Of a stretch of DNA of 64,000 bases, positions 17,730 through 26,788 are shown one piece after another. The stretch is from JAFGMC01 sp963540515 (GTDB lineage: Bacteria; Pseudomonadota; Alphaproteobacteria; Rs-D84): contig CAUTNA010000003.1 of the NCBI GenBank assembly GCA_963540515.1, positions 8,532 through 72,531 of the forward strand, written 5' to 3'. Each line of letters starts with the position of its first letter. Within the stretch, counting starts at the first letter, position 1. The notes beneath the pieces were generated by a model that saw only the letters and a list, made by a program, of their open reading frames with translations, had not been told where the DNA came from and searched no databases. The translations under genes were made by a program, and so were the position numbers.

Positions 17730-17757
17730 TTGTATTTACTTGATTTATAACTATAAT
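17730..17757 (+). promoter_or_regulatory. Candidate promoter of the coiled-coil gene and ackA
   Basis: A perfect TATAAT (17752-17757) is preceded 16 bases upstream by TTGTAT (17730-17735). It lies 27 bases before the ATG at 17784. Confidence 0.5.
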
Positions 17758-17783
17758 AATATTGTAGAGTAAAAGGTTTTATT

Positions 17784-20264
17784 ATGGATACCAGCAGTAT
17801 AAGAAATCAGCTTTTATTATTCTTCAGACAAATGCATTTCAATAATATGCCAGATGATGTAATGGCTCGTTTTAAAGATTTTTCTAAAAACGATGACTTT
17901 ACTAAAAATATGGAGAATTGGAAAAAGGATTTATTGGATCAAAACGGTAATCCTAATGATTTGCCAGACTTAAGTTCTTCTTTATCAGATGATGAATGGA
18001 AATATTTATATAAAGTTTTTAGAGATACTTTTCGTAGTATGGATGAAAATAAAGATTCCTTTTTGGATGATAAAAAAGTTTCAACTTTTTTCAATGACAG
18101 TTTTGGACCTAATAAATTATTTTCAAGTGGAAATTTGTCTCCCAGATTTATTCAAGAATTAAGTTCTTTATATAATAAAATAGAACAAGAAGCATTAAGT
18201 TTAAATAATGGTGATACTGCTAAGTTCTATAAAAAAATATTAGGTGATTTAAAAAGAGATATCTCTAGTAATCTTTTAAATAATATAAAGACAGGAAATA
18301 TTAATATAAACGATGAAAAAGATATACAGAAGTTTTTAAGTGCGGTTAGGGATTCTCTACCATATGATGATGAACATCAAGCTGAGTATTCATTAATAAA
18401 TGACAAGTTATATGATATTGGACAAATTTTAGAGCAAGACAGAGAATTTATTAATCAAAATAAATTAGAGTTTTTTAAAAAAAATTACAAATCTATCTTT
18501 AAAACTCTTTATACTAATAAAAATATTCGTAATACCTTTTCAAATAATGGTGGAAGCTTAATAACAAACAGAATAGAAAGAGCTGTTGAATTAACTGATT
18601 ATGATAATGAACAAAGTGAAGATTATATTCCCTCAAAAAAACAAGATAAATTGACATTTTCTCAAGAATTGAAAAAATGGAAAGATGATACTTACGAAGA
18701 TTATCTTGAAAAATATATGACTTTAAAAGGTGATAGATTATTTATCTCTTTTGAAGCAAAAAATATAGTTAAAGCAATAAGTTCTGCAAAGATTAAACCA
18801 ACCGATGGTTTAGGTAAAATATTAGAAGAATCAGGAAAAATAAAATCAAGTTTAAAAACTAAATCTCCTAAAAGTTTGATAGCTTTTAAATATTTTGAAG
18901 AAATTTTTTCTGATTTTAAAGAAACAATGCCAAAAGCTTTTAATGGAGCTCTTAAAAATGGCAGTCAATTGTGTGCTATTGTTTCTGAGATGATTGTATC
19001 AGCTATAAAGAAAAATAAAGTGCATGAAGCAAAAGTCGCCATGGAAATTTTAGCTATTATAAGATATGGCTATACAACAAGTAAAACAATGGATGCTTTG
19101 TCAAAAGATAGTTTTCAAATATTTTCAGATAAAGGACTTTCTTGGAATAAAAATGAGGGTGTTCAGTATGTAACAAAAGCTTTTGATAAAACTTTAAAGT
19201 TTGCAACTTTAGGAATTGGTTATGGTATAACTGCACTTTCAAATAGTATTAATAGAACAGGAACAAAGTTTAAAGGTGCATCAAGTAAGTTAAAAAAAGT
19301 AATTAAACAAAGTGATTTGGAAAGAGATAATAATATCAAAGATTTAAAGAATAAAATAAATATAAACCAAGACGAAATATCGCAAGTTCAATCATATACA
19401 TCAAGTTTGATTAACAAAAAACAAATCCTAGATAGTAAAATACAAGATAATAATACTCAGATTAATAATTTAAATAGAGACGTAACTAACTTGGATAATG
19501 CAAAAAGTAATTTGAATAATAAAGTAGATCAAGCAAAAGAGCAAATTAAGAAATTAACTGATTATATAAATAAAGTAGATGAACAGAAAAAAAAGTTAGA
19601 ATATAAACTAAATGAAGTAAATGCTCAGATTCAAGAGGCAGATAATCGCATACAATTCTTAAATAATAAAGAAAATATGTTAAATGATAAGATAAGTAAA
19701 ACAAATGATACAAAAAAAATTAATAGATTAAATGGGTATGTTAGTGTTCTTGAATCTAAGAAAAATGAAAAAATAAATGAGATAAACAATAATAATGCAA
19801 AAATTAGTAAATTGAATTCATATATTGTTAGTATTGAGACTCAGATAAATAAAAGGAAAAATGATATAAATAATGCTAATAATCAGATTAATAATTTAAA
19901 AAATTATATTACTAGTATTGAATATCAGATAAACACAAGAGAAAATAGAATTGAAAGATTAAATGAAAGGAATGATAAGTTTCAAAACTATGTCAATACT
20001 ATAGAGAATAAAACAAATGAGAAAAATGACTATATAAATTTCTTAAATGATAAGGGAAATGAATTAAATGATAATCTTCAAGATTTAAATGCTATAGATA
20101 ATTTAGAAAAATATAAAGAGTTAATGGCTTATTGGGATCTTGTAGTATCAACAAAATTGGATAGTTTTAGATTTGGATCAAAGAAATTAAAACAAAAGAT
20201 ATTTGATCTTAATAAAAATAATTTTATACAAAATTGGAATTCAAATTATCAAATGGTGGCATAA
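17784..20264 (+). CDS. Large cytoplasmic coiled-coil protein of unknown function
   Basis: The 826-residue protein has no signal peptide or membrane helix. Residues 1-500 are mostly helical and charged. An EF-hand-like loop occurs at about 87-98 (DENKDSFLDDKK), with acidic residues at several ligand positions but no terminal Glu. Residues ~509-770 form a long coiled coil built of Asn/Lys/Ile-rich near-repeats (for example INNLKNYITSIE and ISKLNSYIVSIE). A globular tail of ~55 residues ends it. I recognise no family. An SMC-like, filament-forming or scaffold role is possible but no ATPase motif is present. AAAGG precedes the ATG, and ackA follows after 17 bases. Confidence 0.8.
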   Translation: MDTSSIRNQLLLFFRQMHFNNMPDDVMARFKDFSKNDDFTKNMENWKKDLLDQNGNPNDLPDLSSSLSDDEWKYLYKVFRDTFRSMDENKDSFLDDKKVSTFFNDSFGPNKLFSSGNLSPRFIQELSSLYNKIEQEALSLNNGDTAKFYKKILGDLKRDISSNLLNNIKTGNININDEKDIQKFLSAVRDSLPYDDEHQAEYSLINDKLYDIGQILEQDREFINQNKLEFFKKNYKSIFKTLYTNKNIRNTFSNNGGSLITNRIERAVELTDYDNEQSEDYIPSKKQDKLTFSQELKKWKDDTYEDYLEKYMTLKGDRLFISFEAKNIVKAISSAKIKPTDGLGKILEESGKIKSSLKTKSPKSLIAFKYFEEIFSDFKETMPKAFNGALKNGSQLCAIVSEMIVSAIKKNKVHEAKVAMEILAIIRYGYTTSKTMDALSKDSFQIFSDKGLSWNKNEGVQYVTKAFDKTLKFATLGIGYGITALSNSINRTGTKFKGASSKLKKVIKQSDLERDNNIKDLKNKININQDEISQVQSYTSSLINKKQILDSKIQDNNTQINNLNRDVTNLDNAKSNLNNKVDQAKEQIKKLTDYINKVDEQKKKLEYKLNEVNAQIQEADNRIQFLNNKENMLNDKISKTNDTKKINRLNGYVSVLESKKNEKINEINNNNAKISKLNSYIVSIETQINKRKNDINNANNQINNLKNYITSIEYQINTRENRIERLNERNDKFQNYVNTIENKTNEKNDYINFLNDKGNELNDNLQDLNAIDNLEKYKELMAYWDLVVSTKLDSFRFGSKKLKQKIFDLNKNNFIQNWNSNYQMVA

Positions 20265-20281
20265 AAACAAAAGGATGAAAA

Positions 20282-21520
20282 ATGTATGTACTTGCTTTAA
20301 ATTGTGGTTCTTCTACTTTAAAATTTCAATTATTTGATATAGATACTAAAGTTCCTGTATTTAAAGGAAATGCTGAAAAAATAGGTGAAGAATCATCTTT
20401 TATAAAGTTTGGTACACTGGATAAAAGTGATAAACTTATTACTAATTTAGATAATCATCTTATTGCTTTAAATAAAATTATAGATTTACTTAAATCAAAT
20501 GGAGTTAATTTACAAGATATAAAAGCTGTTGGACATCGTATTGGACATGGTGGAGATAAATTCGCATCTTCAGTTGAAATAACAGATGAAGTAATACAAA
20601 CTGTAAAAGATTTATCTGATTTGGCTCCTCTTCATAATCCTGCAAATTTAACTGGTATTATGGCAGCAAAAGAGATTTTACCAAATGCAACTCAGGTTGG
20701 TGTTTTTGATACTGCTTTTCATCAAACAATTCCAGAATATGCTTTCCGTTATGCGGTACCGAACGCTTGGTATAAAGAACTTGGAGTTCGTAAATATGGA
20801 TTTCATGGAACATCACATCTTTATGTTTCAAAAAGGGTTGCAAAAGTTCTTGGAAAGCCAGCAGAAAAATGTAATATAGTATCTCTTCATATAGGATCTG
20901 GTGCTTCTGCTTGTGCAATTAAACATGGAAAAAGTATTGATACGTCACTTGGTATGACACCACTTGAGGGTTTGATTATGGGTACAAGATGTGGAGATTT
21001 AGACGCTTCTGTTCCTTTTTATGTAAAAGAGAAGTTAGGGCTTTCTGATAAACTTATTATGGAGTTTTTAAATAAAAAATCTGGTGTGCTTGGTATAACT
21101 GAATGTTATGCAGATAGAAGAGATGTTCAAGAACATATTGAAGATGATGACAGATGCAGGCTTGCTTTTGATATGGAAGTTGCAAGAATTAAAAAGTTTG
21201 TTGGATCGTATATTGCTGCAATAGGAGAACCTGTTGATGCAATAGTATTTACTGCGGGTGTTGGTGAAAATGGCTTTGAATTAAGAGAAGCAGTTTGTGA
21301 AAATATGGAACATTTGGGTATTGAACTGGATAAAGAGATAAATGCTAAAACTGCAACTTATCGTGGATGTAATGAGACAGAGATAAGTAAGAAATCAAGT
21401 AAGATAAAAGTATTTATGGTTCCAACAAATGAAGAATTGGTTTTATTAGAAGATACAATTGCTATTATGAATGGTAATTATAATCCAGATCATTTAAAAA
21501 TGAATTATAGTTTTATTTAA
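20282..21520 (+). CDS. ackA: Acetate kinase
   Basis: Interconverts acetyl phosphate plus ADP with acetate plus ATP. The 412-residue protein shows family signatures LALNCGSSTLKFQLFD at the N-terminus, VGHRIGHGGDKF, the catalytic segment GVFDTAFHQTIP, KYGFHGTSHLYVS and the C-terminal FTAGVGENG. Length is typical. pta, the usual partner, is not in the window. It lies 17 bases downstream of the coiled-coil gene with an AAAGGATG ribosome-binding site, suggesting shared transcription. Confidence 0.97.
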   Translation: MYVLALNCGSSTLKFQLFDIDTKVPVFKGNAEKIGEESSFIKFGTLDKSDKLITNLDNHLIALNKIIDLLKSNGVNLQDIKAVGHRIGHGGDKFASSVEITDEVIQTVKDLSDLAPLHNPANLTGIMAAKEILPNATQVGVFDTAFHQTIPEYAFRYAVPNAWYKELGVRKYGFHGTSHLYVSKRVAKVLGKPAEKCNIVSLHIGSGASACAIKHGKSIDTSLGMTPLEGLIMGTRCGDLDASVPFYVKEKLGLSDKLIMEFLNKKSGVLGITECYADRRDVQEHIEDDDRCRLAFDMEVARIKKFVGSYIAAIGEPVDAIVFTAGVGENGFELREAVCENMEHLGIELDKEINAKTATYRGCNETEISKKSSKIKVFMVPTNEELVLLEDTIAIMNGNYNPDHLKMNYSFI

Positions 21521-21647
21521 AAATTGTGGAAGTAAGATTTTAATTTTAAATCTTACTTCTTTGTTTAGTTATTATTTTAAAACTCTTTAAAATTATGAAT
21601 ATTGTTTTAAATTAAAAGGAAATAGCAATTTTATTGAAGGTATATTT

Positions 21648-22817
21648 ATGTCAGAAAAAATATTTAAAATAGAAAAAGGTGGAAAACCAGTTGATGGATC
21701 ATTTAAAAGAATTTCAAATTTTGAAGATGAAAATTTTAAGTTGGATCCACATTCTTTTGTTGTTTGTGGGGAAGATATATCTGATTTAGATTTTTCAAAT
21801 CAAAAAGATGCTTTAGATTTTCTTACATTTGATAATAGAGCTATTTTTCCAAATATTGATAAACTTCCACTTGGTTTTGATCCAAATAAAATTTTAGAAG
21901 AAGGAAAAAATCCTGGACTTGGTATACGAAATTTACATAAAAAAGGTATAACAGGAAAAGGAATAAATGTTGCAATTATAGATCAAAGATTAGATACACA
22001 GCATCTTGAATTTAAAGATAATTTAATAAATTATAGGGATTGTTTTCTTTCATCTTTTGAAAATAATGCGGATTTTCATGGAAATGCAGTATCCAGTTTA
22101 TTATGTGGAAAATCAATAGGAGTATCTCCAGATGTTAAATTAGTATATTTCGCTACAAGCAGTATGCTTGGAGAACCTAATGAAAAACCATTATTACAAG
22201 GTGATAGAAAAATATATGTTTCTTCTTATATAAAAGCATTAAAAAGGATTTTATTTATAAATTCAAAATTATCATCAGAAAGGGAAAGATTTTCTGTTGT
22301 ATCAATCAATTTGGCTGGTTTACATAATAATCAAGAATATATAGAATTAATAAAAGAATTAATAAGTAAAGGTGTTTTTGTTATATCTTGCGATTCTAGT
22401 ATTTTTTATGATGGTAAAAGTTTTTGTACTTTAGATCGTAAGATAAATTCAAATCCAGATGATATAAATTCTTATTTACCTGGTTATTGGTGGAAAAATA
22501 AATCTTTGGAAAATTGTTTGTTAATTCCTGCAGGAGGACGTACAGTTGCAGGATATTTTGGACACAATAATTATATATATATTGGAGCAGGTGCAGGAAT
22601 GTCATGGTCAACACCATATTTAGCAGGTGTTTATGCTTTGATGAAACAGGTATATTTTAACATTACTCCAAAACTCTTTTGGGATATATGTTTTAAAACT
22701 TCTGAGCCTCTTATATATAATGATAAAAAATATGGTATGGTTATACAACCAGAGAGAATGGTAAGATTTTTAGAAAATGAATTATTAAAAAAAATCCATA
22801 AAGATATATCTTTATAA
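21648..22817 (+). CDS. Cytoplasmic subtilisin-like (S8) serine peptidase
   Basis: The 389-residue protein has a complete S8 triad: Asp112 (AIIDQRLD), His144 (DFHGNAVSSLL) and Ser319 (GMSWSTPYLAG, equivalent to GTSMATPxxAG). There is no signal peptide and only a short N-terminal region, so it may act inside the cell. The segment KNPGLGIRNLHKKGITGKG resembles intracellular-type subtilases that I associate with Firmicutes, so transfer is possible. Substrate unknown. It has its own intergenic regions on both sides. Confidence 0.85.
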   Translation: MSEKIFKIEKGGKPVDGSFKRISNFEDENFKLDPHSFVVCGEDISDLDFSNQKDALDFLTFDNRAIFPNIDKLPLGFDPNKILEEGKNPGLGIRNLHKKGITGKGINVAIIDQRLDTQHLEFKDNLINYRDCFLSSFENNADFHGNAVSSLLCGKSIGVSPDVKLVYFATSSMLGEPNEKPLLQGDRKIYVSSYIKALKRILFINSKLSSERERFSVVSINLAGLHNNQEYIELIKELISKGVFVISCDSSIFYDGKSFCTLDRKINSNPDDINSYLPGYWWKNKSLENCLLIPAGGRTVAGYFGHNNYIYIGAGAGMSWSTPYLAGVYALMKQVYFNITPKLFWDICFKTSEPLIYNDKKYGMVIQPERMVRFLENELLKKIHKDISL

Positions 22818-22911
22818 AGTTTGTTTATTACAATATATAATAAATAAGCTTTAGATATGAATTTATATTAAAATTTTTTATAAAGTATAACTAAAAAGAT
22901 TATCTAAAAAT

Positions 22912-22944
22912 AAAAAATCACTAGTTAAACCAGTGATTTTTTTT
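22912..22944. terminator. Bidirectional terminator
   Basis: An 11-bp stem of A6TCACT/AGTGAT6 type with a 9-nt loop lies between convergent genes, with A- and T-runs on either side. Confidence 0.8.
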
Positions 22945-22971
22945 ATATAAAGTAAAAAATTTTTATTTTAT

Positions 22972-23340
22972 TTAAATATTACAGTTATAAGCATAACTTG
23001 ATGGCATTTTATATAGATTATCTGTAACTGCATCAACAAATACTGGTATTAATCCAAGAAAAAATCCAGGAAATACATCAAGAAAAATTGCAACAACATT
23101 AGGCTTATTGTTTATATTTACCTGAGGACAATCAGAGCGTGGGTTTGAAATTGATAAATTATTATCTGAATAAACAACTAAATTTTTATTTGATGATATT
23201 TTATAAATTCCAGAACTGGAAGTTACTGTTATAGTATCTTTTGAATTATTAAATATATTCGTTTCATGGTTTGAACCAATTCCCATAGCACCACATCCAC
23301 TAAGAGATACAATAATCATTAAATTTAATAATTTTTTCAT
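22972..23340 (-). CDS. Small lipoprotein with a hydrophobic C-terminal segment
   Basis: The 122-residue protein has a lipoprotein signal peptide with lipobox LSGC (Cys16). A short beta-rich domain follows, then a Gly/Phe-rich hydrophobic segment (PGFFLGLIPVFVDAVTDNLY). This order resembles a widespread proteobacterial lipoprotein type with a PEGA-like region followed by GGxIGxxVDxxTGxxYxYP. Its function is unknown; envelope localisation is likely. Confidence 0.7.
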   Translation of the reverse strand: MKKLLNLMIIVSLSGCGAMGIGSNHETNIFNNSKDTITVTSSSGIYKISSNKNLVVYSDNNLSISNPRSDCPQVNINNKPNVVAIFLDVFPGFFLGLIPVFVDAVTDNLYKMPSSYAYNCNI

Positions 23341-23419
23341 ATAATTTTATTCCTTTGATAATACAAATTTACTATTAGGTGTTTTTCTAATATATCTATT
23401 TATATTTATCAAATCAAAT

Positions 23420-24067
23420 TTAAAATTTATAAAGATAGCCTATATTTAAACTAGTGATAGTGGTTATATAAAACAATGGGAAATCTAAACTTTTATTTAT
23501 GATTAAATATGCATTTGGTTTTAAAGATAGTAAAATTGAGTTATTTTCATTTATATTATAACTAAGTCCAAATATTATTCCAAAATTAAGATAATATCTT
23601 TCATAAAAATCATTTAACAATTCACTTTTATCTGTTGTTGTTTTGGTTAATCCTAAAACTCCACCAAGCTCGAAATCAAAAGATTTATTAAGATTTGTTA
23701 GGGATGATATATTTAACAGAAAATTATTTGACTCTGATCTAAAAGAAATACTTTTGTTTATATTATAGAAATTGATATTTCCATAACCTTTTGAATTTGA
23801 AAACTCAAATCCAATTTTTAGATTATCTAAAATTATACCTGTTTGAATATCAAATTTTTTATTTAAAGAATTTGATATAAATAATTTTGAATTATACTTA
23901 TCTTCTAACAAATTAAAATTTTTTGTCCTAATATTTTGTAATCCAATATTTAAGTTAATATAAATATTTGAATCTTCTGTATCGAATAAATTATCTATTA
24001 CACTTTTAGCAAATAGATTTTGAACAAAGAAAGTAGATAAGATAACTATTAATAACTTTTTTGACAT
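23420..24067 (-). CDS. Outer-membrane beta-barrel protein
   Basis: The 215-residue protein has a Sec signal peptide (cleavage after LFA). Alternating hydrophobic/polar strands with aromatic girdles follow (INLNIGLQN, LKIGFEFSNSK, YLNFGIIFGLSYNIN). It ends in a C-terminal aromatic residue (LNIGYLYKF), the BAM-recognition signal. The size suggests an 8- to 10-strand barrel. I cannot assign a subfamily. Its start overlaps the end of the next upstream minus-strand gene by ~19 bp, so it may be translated from the same mRNA as the HExxH cluster. Confidence 0.75.
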   Translation of the reverse strand: MSKKLLIVILSTFFVQNLFAKSVIDNLFDTEDSNIYINLNIGLQNIRTKNFNLLEDKYNSKLFISNSLNKKFDIQTGIILDNLKIGFEFSNSKGYGNINFYNINKSISFRSESNNFLLNISSLTNLNKSFDFELGGVLGLTKTTTDKSELLNDFYERYYLNFGIIFGLSYNINENNSILLSLKPNAYLIINKSLDFPLFYITTITSLNIGYLYKF

Positions 24068-24549
24068 TCAAATTCCATATAATTATGATAACGATTTAAA
24101 ATATTTTTATTTCTGAACTTATGAATTGCAAGAAATTTTGATATTTGTATGAAAAAAATACAATATTCTTCAAATATTTTATTCATATTTTTTGTTTTAT
24201 CATAATATTTTGAAAATTCTGCTAATTCCACAAAAGTCTCCATTTCTGGTTCGTATTCATTTTCTGTATTATAAATAAAACTATATTTCATAATTATTTC
24301 ACGCATTTTTAAAAAATCAAATAACATATCTAATAATTTATTTCTTATATTTGGTTTATTAAAATGATTTAAATCATTTATCATTCTTTCTATTGCACCA
24401 CGTGCAAATTGAATATTTATATGAAGTGGATTGGTATCTTTATAATTTAAAAGTCTTCTGAATTGTTCATATTCACTAACTAATTTCTGATCATTCAATA
24501 ATTCTTTAATTTCCCTTATTTTTATCCTAGTACTAATTATTTTTTTCAT
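24049..24549 (-). CDS. Helical protein of unknown function
   Basis: Starting at ATG 24549 (MKKIIST), preceded by AGAAAGAAG, the product is ~166 residues, helical and charged, with aromatic-rich segments (FLKMREIIMKYSFIYN, EEYCIFFIQISKFLAIHKF). There is no signal peptide. A longer frame from 24648 would overlap the upstream gene and lacks a ribosome-binding site. I recognise no family. It forms a compact cluster with the HExxH protein and the 25186 gene. Confidence 0.55.
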   Translation of the reverse strand: MKKIISTRIKIREIKELLNDQKLVSEYEQFRRLLNYKDTNPLHINIQFARGAIERMINDLNHFNKPNIRNKLLDMLFDFLKMREIIMKYSFIYNTENEYEPEMETFVELAEFSKYYDKTKNMNKIFEEYCIFFIQISKFLAIHKFRNKNILNRYHNYMEFECQKSY

Positions 24550-24589
24550 AATATAACTTCTTTCTATAATTTTGGATAAGAATTTCATT

Positions 24590-25210
24590 CTAATAAAGTT
24601 TTTTTCTAATTTCAAATATACTTGATATACATAAAGAAACTCGTTCACTTAAATTTTTCCTATAATTTTCTTTAAACGTATCATCAATTGTTGTATAATG
24701 TCCGCCTGTTAATTCGAATATTTGTATTTGTTGTTCATTTAGAAAACCAAGTCCATTATGATCTAGAATATGATTTATCTCATGTGCAAGTGTTCCTAAA
24801 AACTCGCTTAAAGTAAATTTATGATCAGAATTAAGCCAAATTTCTCCTTCCTTTTTTTCTGTGTCTTTATTAAATGAATATCCTTTATCATCGTATTCTT
24901 TTTCTTTTATACAAGCAAACCCTAAGCAATTTTCATTTTCAGGAAGTTCTTTTTTGAATGAAACAAATTTTAAATCTACTTTTAATCCATACTTTTTTAA
25001 ATTAAAATATTTCTGTAAAATTGTTTTTGCAAATTCTTTAATTTCTTTTCCTAATTCATCATCTTCTTTTCTTAATTTATTGTCTTGATTTTTTTTATTT
25101 TCAATTTCTCTTTTTTTCAAATTAAAAATTTCTATAAATGACTGAAATTGTTTTGCATAATTAGATAAAAATTTTTCTGTCTTTATTAAATATATAATTT
25201 CTTTAAACAT
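24590..25210 (-). CDS. Putative HExxH zinc metallopeptidase
   Basis: The 206-residue protein has no signal peptide. A helical, Lys-rich N-terminal half precedes a zincin-like catalytic helix LAHEINHILDHNG (HExxH) at about 138-150, preceded by a beta segment ending in EGEIWLNS, typical for the edge strand of metallopeptidases. I cannot place the third metal ligand with certainty. It overlaps the preceding gene (25186-25698) by 25 bp, implying coupled translation. The substrate is unknown; a toxin or effector role is possible but unproven. Confidence 0.6.
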   Translation of the reverse strand: MFKEIIYLIKTEKFLSNYAKQFQSFIEIFNLKKREIENKKNQDNKLRKEDDELGKEIKEFAKTILQKYFNLKKYGLKVDLKFVSFKKELPENENCLGFACIKEKEYDDKGYSFNKDTEKKEGEIWLNSDHKFTLSEFLGTLAHEINHILDHNGLGFLNEQQIQIFELTGGHYTTIDDTFKENYRKNLSERVSLCISSIFEIRKKLY

Positions 25211-25698
25211 TTTTTAGAATATTTTATAACTCCATTTAAATCAATTGCATCTTGAAAGTAAATTGATGTTTTAGATCGTTTTGATAAATCTAAACCTTTC
25301 AAATATTTTAATATTTTATTAAAAAAAATATCTTTATATTCTGGAAAATTTTTATCTAAAGTTTTTTTCTTTATAATAAATAAACTTTCTGTTTCTGTAT
25401 ATTCTATGTTATTTATATAAAGATAATGCTTTATATATTCAAATATCCTTTTACTATATTTTTTGAAAATAGATTTATCTATATTATATGAAATAGTTAT
25501 ATTTTTCCTATCAAAACCAAACGAACAAAACATAGAATTAAGATGTCTAAATTCACCTAAATCAATATATTTATCTTCATATTGTTTAGATAGATAATTT
25601 TCTAGTTTATCCAAAACTGGAAAACCCGTTCCATTAATAACAGGATTTTTATTAAAACTGTAAGAGCAACCGATCTCAAAATATCCTTTCTCAATCAT
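25186..25698 (-). CDS. Protein of unknown function, first gene of the HExxH cluster
   Basis: The 170-residue product has mixed alpha/beta character, many aromatic residues and a Lys-rich tail, without signal peptide or obvious motif. I recognise no family. It is the first of three same-strand genes with overlapping ends, and more AT-rich than adjacent obgE, as expected for an accessory insertion. Confidence 0.5.
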   Translation of the reverse strand: MIEKGYFEIGCSYSFNKNPVINGTGFPVLDKLENYLSKQYEDKYIDLGEFRHLNSMFCSFGFDRKNITISYNIDKSIFKKYSKRIFEYIKHYLYINNIEYTETESLFIIKKKTLDKNFPEYKDIFFNKILKYLKGLDLSKRSKTSIYFQDAIDLNGVIKYSKKCLKKLYI

Positions 25699-25746
25699 AA
25701 TGCTAGATAGTTTATACTTAAATATTAATTTGTCAATATTATGTTT

Positions 25747-26730
25747 CTAAAAATCTTTTTCAATTAAATTTATTAAGTTATGAATATTTGTTCTTGCAAC
25801 TGCACTGATTGCAATCACATCCTTTAGTTTAGTTTTCTTTTTAAATTCTTTTATTTTTTCTTCCAGATTTTCTTCATCAATTGAGTCAATTTTATTTATT
25901 ATAACAATTTCTCTTTTCTTTGATAATTCATTTCCATAGGACTTTATTTCTTCTCTTATTTTTTTATATCTTTCTGTTAGATTTTCTTCTAATCCATCTA
26001 AAATATGTAAAATCATTCTAGTGCGTTCTGCATGTGCTAAAAATTTATCACCAAGTCCAACACCTTTTGATGCCCCTTCAATAAGTCCTGGAAGATCAAC
26101 TAATACAAATTCTCTTTCATGTGCATACATAATTCCAAGACCAGGATTTAAGGTTGTAAATGGATAATTTGCGACTTTTGGTCTTGCATTGGTAAGTGCA
26201 GATAAAAGGCTGGATTTTCCAGCATTTGGAAAACCAATTAAACTTATATCTGCGATTAATTTTAATTTTAATATAACAGTTCTTTCTTCTCCAATAAGCC
26301 CATCATTAGCTTGTCTTGGTGCTCGGTTTGTCGGACTTTTAAAATGTAAATTACCCCAACCTCCATTTCCACCTTTAAGTGCCAAATATTCATCACCATC
26401 ATTTTTTAAATCTGCATACTGTATTTGTTCATTTTCAGATAAAATAACAGTTCCAGTTGGAACATATAAAATTAAATCTTTACCACTTGCTCCAGTACAT
26501 CCTTTACCTGTCCCATTTTTTCCATTTTCTGCAACAAACTTTGTTTTAAATCTGTAATCGATTAAAGTATTAACATTTGGAATTGCTTTAAAAATAACAT
26601 TCCCGCCTTTTCCACCATCTCCACCATCAGGACCGCCAAATTCAATAAATTTTTCGCGTCTGAAACTTGCAGATCCATTTCCGCCATTTCCTGCTTTTAT
26701 ATAAATCTTTGCTTTATCTAAGAATTTCAT
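25747..26730 (-). CDS. obgE: GTPase ObgE/CgtA
   Basis: Ribosome-associated GTPase involved in 50S assembly and growth control. The 327-residue protein has the N-terminal glycine-rich Obg fold (GGPDGGDGGKGGNVIF) and a G domain with G1 GFPNAGKSS, switch I PFTTLNPGLG, G3 DLPG and G4 NKID. There is no long C-terminal tail, as in short alphaproteobacterial forms. rplU-rpmA, often adjacent, are not here; tmRNA is divergently encoded upstream. Confidence 0.97.
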   Translation of the reverse strand: MKFLDKAKIYIKAGNGGNGSASFRREKFIEFGGPDGGDGGKGGNVIFKAIPNVNTLIDYRFKTKFVAENGKNGTGKGCTGASGKDLILYVPTGTVILSENEQIQYADLKNDGDEYLALKGGNGGWGNLHFKSPTNRAPRQANDGLIGEERTVILKLKLIADISLIGFPNAGKSSLLSALTNARPKVANYPFTTLNPGLGIMYAHEREFVLVDLPGLIEGASKGVGLGDKFLAHAERTRMILHILDGLEENLTERYKKIREEIKSYGNELSKKREIVIINKIDSIDEENLEEKIKEFKKKTKLKDVIAISAVARTNIHNLINLIEKDF

Positions 26731-26754
26731 GAGAGTAATGCTAGACTAAAAAAC

Positions 26755-26782
26755 TTGATTTTTCCAGTTATTTAATTAAAAT
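26755..26782 (+). promoter_or_regulatory. Promoter of the tmRNA gene
   Basis: TTGATT (26755-26760) and TAAAAT (26777-26782) are 16 bases apart, giving a start around 26789, just before the acceptor piece. Confidence 0.6.
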
Positions 26783-26788
26783 GACTAT

